This document shows positions 31,431-39,966 of a DNA stretch of 64,000 nucleotides, piece after piece (position 1 is the first letter of the stretch; every line of letters begins with the position of its first letter). Both the position numbers and the translations under genes were made by a program. The notes below the pieces were generated by a model. That model was not told the origin of the DNA, did not search any database, and saw nothing but the letters and a program-made list of their open reading frames with translations. Origin of the DNA: Flavobacterium sp. (GTDB taxonomy: Bacteria > Bacteroidota > Bacteroidia > Flavobacteriales > Flavobacteriaceae); the NCBI RefSeq assembly GCF_017744675.1, contig NZ_JAGIAV010000002.1, forward strand, positions 558,001-622,000. The letters run 5' to 3'.

Positions 31431-31473
31431 CTAAAAAAAGCTTTGTCGAAGTTTAGAACTTTGACAAAGCTTT
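31431..31473 (-). terminator. Intrinsic terminator of the HD-PycTM gene
   Basis: AAAGCTTTGTC (31437-31447) pairs with GACAAAGCTTT (31463-31473); on the minus strand the stem is followed by a run of T. Confidence 0.75.
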
Positions 31474-31566
31474 CTGCATTTTGAACTATGTGTTAGAAAC
31501 AAGTTTCTTTCTTTATTCTTTTTGATTTAGAAAAATCTATCTTTCTATGTGTTTAAAATTTTAAAA

Positions 31567-32745
31567 TTAAATCGATTTAAAAGCAATCACAAAAGCAATA
31601 ACCGTTATAATAATTCCGAACATAAAGAAGTTATACGCAATTCGGAGCAGATTGTATTTTCGCTGTAAAACCAATCCTAAATAATACAAATCCTTAATCA
31701 TGGTTGAATAAAGATAATCTCTATCTTTCATCATTTCATTCATTGCCCAATCGTAATCTTCGAGAGGCATTTTATAGAAATTTCCAAAAAACATTAAATT
31801 GACTTTTTTATCCTCAACATCATTTCGGGTAAAAAATCCTGAAGTTACTTTTGGACGTGTAGAAAGAATGGCAAAAATAATGGTAATTACGCTCGACATC
31901 AGCATAATAAAAGTTGGAACCACGAGATGAGCATTTTTCGGACTATCCAATTTAGGAATAATCGACGAAAGAGCAATCGAAATAATAATTGCATTTACAG
32001 ACAATAAGATATTGGCTTTACTATCGGCAATGCCACTTAAGCGGGTATGATTTCCAAGCGTAACACGAAATAGAGTGTCAATTCCGCGATCTGGTTTTTC
32101 TGCTTTATCTTTCTTTTTGTTTTCTTCTTCGAGTGCCGCTGCAGCTTTCAATTCCTGTTTATTGATTTTTTTCTGAATTAATAAAAGGTTTTTCTCTTTC
32201 AGAGGCTGCCATTTTCTTAAAGCATAATCGGTATAAAATCGGTGTTTATTCAGCAAGAAATTCAAATTTTCTCTCGTCCATTCGGCATTAGAAAAATTCA
32301 CTATTCCCGTATTTTTCAATTCTAGGCGAAGCAACTCGCAAGTTGTCACATATTCAGTTCCCATTAAATGAGCGTAATCTGCATCTCGAATAATTTTCTC
32401 CAAATGTGTTTTAGGTTCATATTCTTTAACGGTCGCCAAAATCAAACTTGACACCAAGGCTATAAATTCTTCCGATTTTCCTTTTTCGCGCAAAAATTCA
32501 GCCGCAATTTCAGTACTTTTCTTTTCATGATTTTCATATCCTTTAATATATCCCGTATCATGAAACCATGCGGCAACCAAAAGCGCTTCCTTATCCTCAC
32601 CTTCTACGTCTTCTTTTTTACACAGTTCTTTTACCGCCGTAACCACTGTAAAAGTATGATTAAAATTATGGTAAGAATATAAATTAGAAAGTTTATCTTT
32701 GAGTAAATTACCAACAAAATCCTCGGATTGTTCTATTAGATTCAT
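31567..32745 (-). CDS. HD-domain phosphohydrolase fused to a Pycsar-type transmembrane effector domain (PycTM/DUF5706)
   Basis: A 392-residue inner-membrane protein. Residues 1-190 form an HD domain: HNFNHTFTVV, the metal pair in AAWFHDTGYIKGYENHEKKS, and IRDADYAHLMG. A charged linker (about 195-225) follows. The C-terminal part is the PycTM/DUF5706 module: FRVTLGNHTRLSGIADSKAN, where ADSKANILL is the signature, then about three membrane helices (ILLSVNAIIISIALSSI, VPTFIMLMSSVITIIFAIL, AYNFFMFGIIITVIAFVIAF). PycTM proteins are the membrane-damaging effectors of Pycsar anti-phage systems, triggered by cyclic CMP or UMP. Here no pyrimidine cyclase gene is adjacent. The HD domain may destroy the same kind of signal; this is inference. 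Confidence 0.88.
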   Translation of the reverse strand: MNLIEQSEDFVGNLLKDKLSNLYSYHNFNHTFTVVTAVKELCKKEDVEGEDKEALLVAAWFHDTGYIKGYENHEKKSTEIAAEFLREKGKSEEFIALVSSLILATVKEYEPKTHLEKIIRDADYAHLMGTEYVTTCELLRLELKNTGIVNFSNAEWTRENLNFLLNKHRFYTDYALRKWQPLKEKNLLLIQKKINKQELKAAAALEEENKKKDKAEKPDRGIDTLFRVTLGNHTRLSGIADSKANILLSVNAIIISIALSSIIPKLDSPKNAHLVVPTFIMLMSSVITIIFAILSTRPKVTSGFFTRNDVEDKKVNLMFFGNFYKMPLEDYDWAMNEMMKDRDYLYSTMIKDLYYLGLVLQRKYNLLRIAYNFFMFGIIITVIAFVIAFKSI

Positions 32746-32771
32746 AAAGAATATTTTTATACCACTAAATT

Positions 32772-35700
32772 ATGAAATTGTTTTTGGATAATCATTTTAT
32801 TGCTAAGATTAAAAACTATTCTTTAGCAATTATGGCCCTATTCATCGTGTACTCTTGTTCGACGCGTAAACCGCAGTACGGAAAAAATGTTAGTGCCAAT
32901 GAAACAGAAAACGCTACCGATACTATAAAAATTGCACATACTTTTTTTCTTGTTGGCGATGCAGGAAATGCAGACGAAGAACAAGCACAACAAACACTCG
33001 AGCTTTTGCACCAAAAGCTGAAAAAAGCAAGCAAAAAGTCGACGCTTCTTTTCTTAGGAGATAATATCTATCCAAAAGGTTTCCCTAGTAACAAACACCC
33101 TGAAGATAAAGCTTTAGCAGAAACAAAACTGACTAACCAATTAAAATTAACCGAAGGTTTTAAAGGAAAAACAGTCGTAATTCCTGGAAATCATGATTGG
33201 TACAGCGGCATTAAAGGTTTGGAACGTCAAGCTGATTTTGTGACGAAATATTTGAACGATAAAAAAAGTTTTCTTCCTAGAAAATCATGCCCAATTGAAA
33301 GTGTAAAAATCGATAGCACCACAACTTTGATAGCTGTTGATAGTGAATGGTTTTTGGAAGATTGGAACGATCATCCAACTATAAATGATGATTGTGAAAT
33401 TAAAACTAGAGAAGCTTTTTTTGAAGAATTAGAAGGGCTTTTAAACAAAAATCAAGAGAAAACAGTTGTTTTGGCAATTCATCATCCGTTATTGAGCAAC
33501 GGAACACACGGCGGACAATTTTCGTTAGAAAAACAATTATTTCCTTTAGAACAAAAAATTCCTCTTCCTGTTATTGGTTCATTCATCAATTTAGTGCGAA
33601 AAACAGGCGGAGTTAGTCCGCAGGATATTCAAAACAAACAATATACCATTTACGCTAAAAGAATTAAAACACTTTTGCAAAAGCAGAAAAATGTAATTGT
33701 GGTTTCTGGACACGATCATAATCTACAATACATCAGTAAAGAAAATATTCAGCAGATTATCAGCGGTGCCGGATCAAAATCGGAAGCGGCAAGAGCTATT
33801 AATCCTTACGATTTTTCGTATGGCGGAAATGGTTATGCCACACTAACTATGTATAAAAGTGGTGATGCAAAAGTTTCTTTTTATGGAAATGAAAATAATA
33901 AAGAAAAACTGCTTTTTGAACGCGAAATTATCAAAGCCAAAGAAATCAATTGGGCTTCAGATATTCCGAATAAATTTCCTGCAACGGTAACCACTTCGAT
34001 TTATTCGCCAAAAATGACTCAAAAAAGTGCATTTCATAGATTTTTGTTTGGCCAACACTATAGAAAATATTACAGTCTTCCTATTGAAGCGACCACTGCA
34101 ACTGTAGATACTTTAAAAGGCGGTTTAAAACCCATTCGCGAAGGCGGCGGACATCAATCGGTTTCATTAAGAATGTCTGATCCTCAGGGGCGTGAGTTTG
34201 TTATGCGTGCCATGAAAAAAAGTGCTACTACCTTTTTACAATCAGTTGCTTTTAAGGATCAATATATCGTAAATGATTTTGAAAAAACGTATGTAGAAGA
34301 TTTCTTGTTTGATTTTTATACTTCATCGCACCCTTATGCTTCTTTTGCTATTGGCGGAATGTCCGATCAAATTGGTTTGAGACATACGAATCCTATTTTA
34401 TATTATATTCCGAAACAAAATGGTTTGGGCGAATTTAATGCCAGTTTTGGAGATCAATTGTATATGGTCGAAGAAAGACCAGCCGACAATCATTTGGATG
34501 GAAAAAATTTCGGAAAACCAGACAATATTATTGGAACCGATGACATGATGCTGAATCTTCATAAAGATGAAAAATATGTTGTTGATGAAAAAGAATATAT
34601 AAAAGCGCGTTTGTTTGATATTCTTTTAGGAGATTGGGACAGACATAGCGATCAGTGGCGTTGGGCTGAATATAAAGAAAATGGAAAGGTAATTTACAGA
34701 CCAATTCCAAGAGATCGTGATCAGGCGTTTGTAAAATATGATGGCGCTTTGCTTTCTCTTATCATGAATATGCCACCGCTACGTCATATGCGAACTTTTA
34801 AAGGTGATAGAATCAATGTAAAATGGCTTGGAAGAGAACCTTACCCAATGGATTTGGCGTTTTTAAAAACCGCTACAGAGAAAGAATGGGTCGAAGAGGC
34901 TAAATACATTCAAGAGAATCTAACCGATGCCGATATAGATGAGGCTTTCAAGAACATGCCAAAAGAGGTTCAGGATGAAACGGTAGATGAAATTAAGTAT
35001 AAATTAAAACAAAGAAAAAAAGATCTTCAAAAGTATGCTCGCGAATATTCTGATGTTTTAAGCAGAACCGTTATGATTGCTGGAACAGACAAAAAGGACA
35101 AGTTTGTTTTGAATCATAATGTAAAAAAAGGAATTGAAATTCAGGTTTTTAGAATTAAAAAAGAAGGCGATGAATTGGTTTACACAAAAAATGTAACCGA
35201 TGATAAAACCAAAAATCTTTGGATTTACGGATTGGACGATAATGACACTTTTGAAGTAAAAGGAGACCAGAAATCTAGCATAAAAATTCGTTTGATTGGC
35301 GGACAGAATAATGATACGTATAATATTGAAAACGGCAGAAAGGTTATTGTTTACGATTTTAAATCAAAAGAGAATACTTATAATTTGGATTCTAAAACAC
35401 AGACACAGTTAACCGATGATTACGATGTTAATCTATACAATTATGAGAGGCCAAAATACAATGTAATTGCGGGACTTCCTACCATTGGATATAACCCTGA
35501 TGATGGTGTAAAAATAGGAGCGAACGTAAATTATACTGTCAATAATTTTAAACAAAACCCTTATACGCAAAGACATATTTTTAATGCTTTTTATTATTTT
35601 GCTACTGGCGGTTTAGAATTTAATTATGCCGCACATTTCCCAGGTTTATTAGGCAAATGGGTTATTGACGTAGAATCGCTGTATACAACTCCAAATTTTG

Positions 35701-36503
35701 CCATGAACTATTTCGGTTATGGGAATGAAGCACAATACAATGACGATTTAGGAATGGATTACAATCGTGTGCGTATCAGAAAATTTAATGCTTCGGGCGC
35801 GATTAGACACGTTGGAAGATTTGGAAGCGAATTTAGCATACAGCCAATTTTCCAGAGAATGACAGTTGAAGAAACCGAAAACCGATACATTAATATTCCG
35901 GGAATTGTAAATCCGGATGTTTTTGACAGCCAAAATTTTGGAAGCTTGAAGGTTAAATATGTATTTAAGAATTCCGATTTTGCTGCGAAACCAACTTTAG
36001 GAATGCACTTTATGATTGCGGGAACATGGACAGCAAATTTGGATGAAACCAAAAAGAATTTCCCAACACTTGAAAGTATCTTAGGTTTTACCCATAGAAT
36101 TGATCACAACGGAAAACTTATTCTGGCAACTTACTTTAAAGGAAAAGTTATTTTCAATAATAACTACGAATTTTACCAAGGTGCTTCATTGGGTGGCGAC
36201 ACCGATTTGCGCGGTTTTAGAAATGAGCGTTTCTTAGGAAATTCTTATTTTTCTCAAAGTTCAGACTTACGTTTAAGTATTGGCAAAATCCGAAAAACCA
36301 TAGTTCCTTTTACGTATGGAATTTTAGGTGGTTTCGATTACGGAAGGGTTTGGCTTGATGGCGAAGAGTCTAGAAAATGGCATCAAGATTACGGCGGTGG
36401 ACTTTGGTTGAATGCCATAAATGTTATTACCGCAAGAATCTCTTATTTTAAATCTCCTGACGAAATTGGAAGATTGATTTTTGGAGCAGCGTATAGTTTT
36501 TAA
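32772..36503 (+). CDS. Lipoprotein with calcineurin-like phosphoesterase, possible kinase-like middle and Omp85-type barrel
   Basis: A 1243-residue envelope protein. It has a lipoprotein signal with lipobox VYSC (Cys29). The metallophosphoesterase domain (about 55-390) shows the five family blocks: LVGDAGNADEE, LLFLGDNIYPKG, VIPGNHDWYSG, LAIHHPLLSNGTHGG and VVSGHDHNLQYI. The middle (about 440-780) has FVMRAMKK, then LLGDWDRHSDQWRW (about 620) and RPIPRDRDQAFVKYDG, which recall the DRH and D-containing metal motifs of Fam20/CotH/HipA-like kinases; this is a suggestion only. The end (about 890-1243) is a 16-strand-type barrel with the Omp85 motif GGDTDLRGFRNERFLG. Divergent from the HD-PycTM gene, only 26 bases apart. 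Confidence 0.9.
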   Translation: MKLFLDNHFIAKIKNYSLAIMALFIVYSCSTRKPQYGKNVSANETENATDTIKIAHTFFLVGDAGNADEEQAQQTLELLHQKLKKASKKSTLLFLGDNIYPKGFPSNKHPEDKALAETKLTNQLKLTEGFKGKTVVIPGNHDWYSGIKGLERQADFVTKYLNDKKSFLPRKSCPIESVKIDSTTTLIAVDSEWFLEDWNDHPTINDDCEIKTREAFFEELEGLLNKNQEKTVVLAIHHPLLSNGTHGGQFSLEKQLFPLEQKIPLPVIGSFINLVRKTGGVSPQDIQNKQYTIYAKRIKTLLQKQKNVIVVSGHDHNLQYISKENIQQIISGAGSKSEAARAINPYDFSYGGNGYATLTMYKSGDAKVSFYGNENNKEKLLFEREIIKAKEINWASDIPNKFPATVTTSIYSPKMTQKSAFHRFLFGQHYRKYYSLPIEATTATVDTLKGGLKPIREGGGHQSVSLRMSDPQGREFVMRAMKKSATTFLQSVAFKDQYIVNDFEKTYVEDFLFDFYTSSHPYASFAIGGMSDQIGLRHTNPILYYIPKQNGLGEFNASFGDQLYMVEERPADNHLDGKNFGKPDNIIGTDDMMLNLHKDEKYVVDEKEYIKARLFDILLGDWDRHSDQWRWAEYKENGKVIYRPIPRDRDQAFVKYDGALLSLIMNMPPLRHMRTFKGDRINVKWLGREPYPMDLAFLKTATEKEWVEEAKYIQENLTDADIDEAFKNMPKEVQDETVDEIKYKLKQRKKDLQKYAREYSDVLSRTVMIAGTDKKDKFVLNHNVKKGIEIQVFRIKKEGDELVYTKNVTDDKTKNLWIYGLDDNDTFEVKGDQKSSIKIRLIGGQNNDTYNIENGRKVIVYDFKSKENTYNLDSKTQTQLTDDYDVNLYNYERPKYNVIAGLPTIGYNPDDGVKIGANVNYTVNNFKQNPYTQRHIFNAFYYFATGGLEFNYAAHFPGLLGKWVIDVESLYTTPNFAMNYFGYGNEAQYNDDLGMDYNRVRIRKFNASGAIRHVGRFGSEFSIQPIFQRMTVEETENRYINIPGIVNPDVFDSQNFGSLKVKYVFKNSDFAAKPTLGMHFMIAGTWTANLDETKKNFPTLESILGFTHRIDHNGKLILATYFKGKVIFNNNYEFYQGASLGGDTDLRGFRNERFLGNSYFSQSSDLRLSIGKIRKTIVPFTYGILGGFDYGRVWLDGEESRKWHQDYGGGLWLNAINVITARISYFKSPDEIGRLIFGAAYSF

Positions 36504-36934
36504 AAAAGGTTCTAAGGTCTGAGATGCTAAGGTTCTAAGTTTTTCCCTTAACCTGAATTAAAAAATAGCCACGAATTCACGAATTTAATTATAAAACTTG
36601 TGAAATCGTGGCTGTTTTTTTTTTTGCCACGAATTACACAAATCTACACGAATTAAATTTTTATTCTGTAATAAAAAATTGCAGAAATTAGTGAACGTAG
36701 CAAACTATAAAAAAATTTAGCCATGAATTCACGAATGATTTTAAATAAAATTCGTGAATTCGTGGCTATTCTTTTTATTAATTAGGCGAATTATTTTTTT
36801 ATTCTTCAAATAAAAATTAGCGGAAATTTGTGGAATTTGTGGCAATCTATAAAAAATTTTAGCCACAGATTCACGAATGATTTTAAATAAAATTCGTGAA
36901 TTCGTGGCTAACTTTTTCTTAGAAACTTAGAAGC
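36504..36934. repeat. Nested hairpin repeat array (gene-free, 431 bases)
   Basis: CTTAG-type words at 36505-36550 and 36915-36956 bound the array. Inside are three 47-49-base hairpins of the AGCCACGAATTCACGAAT family (36567-36613, 36719-36767, 36861-36909); the last two are nearly identical. A further pair, GCCACGAATTACAC-like at about 36625 and TTGTGGAATTTGTGGCAA-like ending near 36845, encloses the middle hairpin, as if one repeat had entered another. No gene is seen. Confidence 0.75.
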
Positions 36935-37801
36935 TTAGTGACTTAGAAGCTTAAATTCATAAACCTTTCCTCCTATTTTATTTGTTTTTTCGTCGGCGAT
37001 TAATAATGTGTTGTTGTCTTTAAAAACGATAGCTTCTTTTTGTGAGAAGTGATTTAGATTTAATTCTGTTTGTGTTCCTTTATGGAATAAATCTCCCTTA
37101 AAATCTTTAAACAAAAGCACTTTATCATGGCTTAATAAAGCAACTTTTTTACCATCAGGACTTATTGTCGCACTTGTCAGTACGCAATGATTGTAATTGC
37201 TGCAAGTTTTAAATTCTCCTATTTTTACTGCTTTCTGAGTTCCTGCTGCATTTTTTATTTTGTAGATAAAAGCAGTTCCGTCAAAACCTTTACTTCTATT
37301 TTTGGTAAAAAGGTAGAAATAGCCGTCTCTCTCAAAAAAGCCTTCAACATCATAAAACATTTCTTTTTTCTTTGGCGGAAATTCTTTCTGTTCTGGATAC
37401 GAAAATGAGATTTTATATTCGGCTTTTGCCAAATCATTTTGCAGCTGATTTTTTGCCACTTTATAGATGCACAAATCCCTTCTTTCGTTATTATTGTTTC
37501 CAAAATCTCCAATGTAGACATTTCCAGATTTGTCTTTTGTAATATCTTCCCAATCGACATTTGTAGCGTTTGAAATCGTAATTGTTTTGGCCAATTTCCC
37601 TTTAGAATCAATTGCATATATAGCATTTTTATTTCCGCTGTCTTCCAAAGTATAAAGTGTATTGGTTTCAGGAAAATACGCAATACCCGAAACTTCCTTT
37701 AATTTTTTCGGAAGCGAATAAAGTTCTTTCAAATCAGAACCAGACTGCTTTTGGCACGCTAATAAAACAATTGAACAGATAACTAAAAAAGGCTTTTTCA
37801 T
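36935..37801 (-). CDS. Lipoprotein with predicted beta-propeller (SdiA-regulated/phytase-like)
   Basis: About 288 residues from the ATG at 37801 (MKKPFLVICSIVLLACQK), a lipoprotein signal with lipobox LLAC; an upstream ATG at 37825 would add 8 residues and fall inside a repeat. The mature part reads as repeated beta blades: LKEVSGIAYFPETNTLYTLEDSG, VDWEDITKDKSGNVYIGDFGNN, FFERDGYFYLFTKN, LTSATISPDGKKVALLSHD. VSGIAY...LEDSG and the DWEDI/GDFGNN blocks are typical of the SdiA-regulated and esterase-like phytase propellers. Catalytic activity cannot be judged. It stands alone between two repeat elements. Confidence 0.78.
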   Translation of the reverse strand: MKKPFLVICSIVLLACQKQSGSDLKELYSLPKKLKEVSGIAYFPETNTLYTLEDSGNKNAIYAIDSKGKLAKTITISNATNVDWEDITKDKSGNVYIGDFGNNNNERRDLCIYKVAKNQLQNDLAKAEYKISFSYPEQKEFPPKKKEMFYDVEGFFERDGYFYLFTKNRSKGFDGTAFIYKIKNAAGTQKAVKIGEFKTCSNYNHCVLTSATISPDGKKVALLSHDKVLLFKDFKGDLFHKGTQTELNLNHFSQKEAIVFKDNNTLLIADEKTNKIGGKVYEFKLLSH

Positions 37802-37820
37802 AAAATCTATTTTTTTTGAA

Positions 37821-37885
37821 ACCATATAAGTCCTATAAGTAATTTAAAAAGCAATGCATAATTGAACTTATAGGACTTATATGGT
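37821..37885. repeat. 20-bp perfect inverted repeat
   Basis: ACCATATAAGTCCTATAAGT (37821-37840) and its exact complement (37866-37885) around a 25-base spacer, between two minus-strand genes. No T-run follows in either direction. Confidence 0.85.
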
Positions 37886-37892
37886 AAAACTT

Positions 37893-38945
37893 TTAAACTA
37901 AATTAGTGTTTTTAAAATTACGCGTGATAAACTCAAATGCGGCCTGCATAATATGCCCCATCGATTTTGCGTTTTTAAATTTCATATCGTTCGTATAACG
38001 GTACAATTCCATTTTTAATTGCATCAGATGTTCATGGGTCGAAATCGTATCATGACACATAATATTGAGCAGTTTTTTAATTCTCGTTTCGGCTGAATGA
38101 ATACGTTTTGCCAAAATCGCTCTTTCTTCATCTTTATACTGGATAATCGAACGTTCTTCCAATTTCTCTTTGATTAATTGAATCATCGGAAAATTTTCCT
38201 TGAAAAACTGCGGACGATATACTTTAAAATTCCCTTCGTAACATTGCTGATCAAAGTCGATCGGACGAATTTTATAGACAACCTGATCAAAATCGTGAAT
38301 TGGCACAATTACATAATTGTAAGCGCGCATATCTCCTAAAAGGCGAATCATACAGCGCTCGTTAAATTTCACAAACTCTTTTGCAATCTGTGCTTTTTCC
38401 ATCTCGCTGCATTTGTCAAGCAATGTATCCATGAAAACATCACCAGGAATTCCGATTATATGCTCTTCAATCAAAGTATCTTTATAAACCAAAAAGTTGA
38501 TTTTATCTGGCGAAAGAATATCTTCCAATTCAAGTCCATAAATGCGCGAAGCATCTGCTTTTTTGATGTAAAAATGCACGTAGTTATCGTTGAGAATATT
38601 TCGAACTTTAATTCTAAAAGGTTTCGAATTTCCAAAAGTGCAATAGTCAATAGCGTCGACATTCAGGTACTGAATAATTTCATTATTTCCATCAGAATGC
38701 AGCAGCGAATAAATTTTCTTTAAATTTAAATCAATTTCATTGCGTTCAAATTCACTGTAATATACTCGTATCCAAAGCGTATCGGTATCATGTTTGTCAT
38801 AAACATTTATTGAGCCCGAAAAACGAAGCAAGTCATCATAAAACACAGAAACTTTAGAAATACGTTCGTATCGCTCTAAATAACTTAAAAGTGGCTGTGT
38901 TAAAGGATAAGACGGTTTTTTTAAAACCATTAAAGGCTCGCTCAT
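37893..38945 (-). CDS. Conserved hypothetical protein, possible kinase-like fold
   Basis: A 350-residue soluble protein without signal peptide. I do not recognise the family. Visible features are LWIRVYYSEF, a FRIKVRNILNDNYVHFYIKKADASRIYGLELE strand-rich block, and VKFNERCMIRLLGDMRAYNYVIVP followed by YKIRPIDFDQQCYEGN. That last pair, a GDM-containing segment then IDFDQQ, looks a little like the catalytic and metal-binding loops of atypical kinases. The C-terminal 100 residues are helical. It has its own promoter box and is divergent from the ABC exporter genes. Confidence 0.75.
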   Translation of the reverse strand: MSEPLMVLKKPSYPLTQPLLSYLERYERISKVSVFYDDLLRFSGSINVYDKHDTDTLWIRVYYSEFERNEIDLNLKKIYSLLHSDGNNEIIQYLNVDAIDYCTFGNSKPFRIKVRNILNDNYVHFYIKKADASRIYGLELEDILSPDKINFLVYKDTLIEEHIIGIPGDVFMDTLLDKCSEMEKAQIAKEFVKFNERCMIRLLGDMRAYNYVIVPIHDFDQVVYKIRPIDFDQQCYEGNFKVYRPQFFKENFPMIQLIKEKLEERSIIQYKDEERAILAKRIHSAETRIKKLLNIMCHDTISTHEHLMQLKMELYRYTNDMKFKNAKSMGHIMQAAFEFITRNFKNTNLV

Positions 38946-38962
38946 TTTGAATATCTTTATTA

Positions 38963-38970
38963 CAAATTTA
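38963..38970 (-). promoter_or_regulatory. TAnnTTTG -7 box for the conserved hypothetical gene
   Basis: TAAATTTG on the minus strand, 17 bases before the ATG at 38945. Confidence 0.55.
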
Positions 38971-39051
38971 CATCAATACGATTTAAAGTTAGAATTTAAA
39001 GTAACAAAAATCAACTTGGCTCGTCATACTAAAAACTAAAACCAGAAAAAT

Positions 39052-39963
39052 TTGGAAACCATATTAACCATTGAGAATTTAAGCAAAAGATACGGCCGAA
39101 TTCAGGCTCTGAAAAATGTATCTTTTCAAATACAAAAAGGTCGTGTTTATGGCATTCTAGGGCCAAACGGCAGCGGAAAATCGACTACATTAGGAATTGT
39201 TTTGAGTGTTGTAAACAAATCGTCTGGCAACTATCGCTGGTTTGACGGCAATGTAGAAACCCACGAAGCTTTAAAAAAAGTGGGCGCTATCATAGAAAGA
39301 CCCAATTTTTATCCGTACATGACGGCCGAACAAAACTTGAAATTGGTTTGCAAAATAAAAAACATCAACTATTCTAAAGTAGATGAAAAACTAGAATTGG
39401 TTGGTTTAATTGAACGAAAAGACAGCAAATTCAGTACTTTTTCTTTAGGAATGAAACAGCGTCTGGCTATTGCATCGGCACTTTTAAACGATCCTGAGAT
39501 TTTAATTTTAGATGAACCAACCAACGGATTAGATCCGCAGGGAATTCATCAGATTCGAGATATCATTAAAAAAATTGCATCTCAAGGAACCACTATCTTG
39601 CTGGCATCCCATTTATTGGATGAAGTAGAAAAAGTCTGTTCTCAAGTAATTGTTTTAAGAAAAGGCGAAGTTTTATATTCTGGCCCTGTGGATGGAATGT
39701 CTTCTAACGAAGGATTTTTCGAGTTACAAGCCGATGATAATTTAGTTCTAAAAACAGTTTTAGAAGAACATCCTGCTGTTGACAGAATTTCTGAAGAAGA
39801 CGGAAAAGTTATCATTTACCTTAATTCGGATTTATCTGCTTCAGAATTAAACCAGTTTTTATTTTCTAAAAATATTGTTCTAAGCCATTTAGTAAAGCGT
39901 AAAAACAGTTTAGAAGCTCAATTTTTAGAATTAACCAAAAATGCCATCGCCCAAAAAAACTAA
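39052..39963 (+). CDS. ABC transporter ATP-binding protein
   Basis: A 303-residue ATPase of the DrrA/NatA/CcmA-like export group. Walker A is GPNGSGKST (37-45), the Q-loop region lies near ERPNFYPYMTAEQNL, the signature is FSLGMKQRLAIASALL, Walker B is LILDEPTNGLDP, and the H-loop is ILLASHLLDEVEK. The conserved N-terminus METILTIENLSKRYG begins at a TTG, and there is no ATG until deep in the domain, so TTG is the likely start. The permease gene follows after 3 bases. Substrate unknown; such pairs in Bacteroidota often resemble bacitracin or Na+ exporters. Confidence 0.93.
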   Translation: METILTIENLSKRYGRIQALKNVSFQIQKGRVYGILGPNGSGKSTTLGIVLSVVNKSSGNYRWFDGNVETHEALKKVGAIIERPNFYPYMTAEQNLKLVCKIKNINYSKVDEKLELVGLIERKDSKFSTFSLGMKQRLAIASALLNDPEILILDEPTNGLDPQGIHQIRDIIKKIASQGTTILLASHLLDEVEKVCSQVIVLRKGEVLYSGPVDGMSSNEGFFELQADDNLVLKTVLEEHPAVDRISEEDGKVIIYLNSDLSASELNQFLFSKNIVLSHLVKRKNSLEAQFLELTKNAIAQKN

Positions 39964-39966
39964 ACC

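Noticed and set aside
31567-32745. A complete Pycsar defence operon
   Set aside because: No pyrimidine cyclase gene is next to the effector-type gene; the neighbours are a GAF protein and an envelope phosphoesterase.
36567-36909. A CRISPR array
   Set aside because: The repeats are self-complementary hairpins with unequal spacing, there are no unique spacers of constant size, and no cas genes are present.
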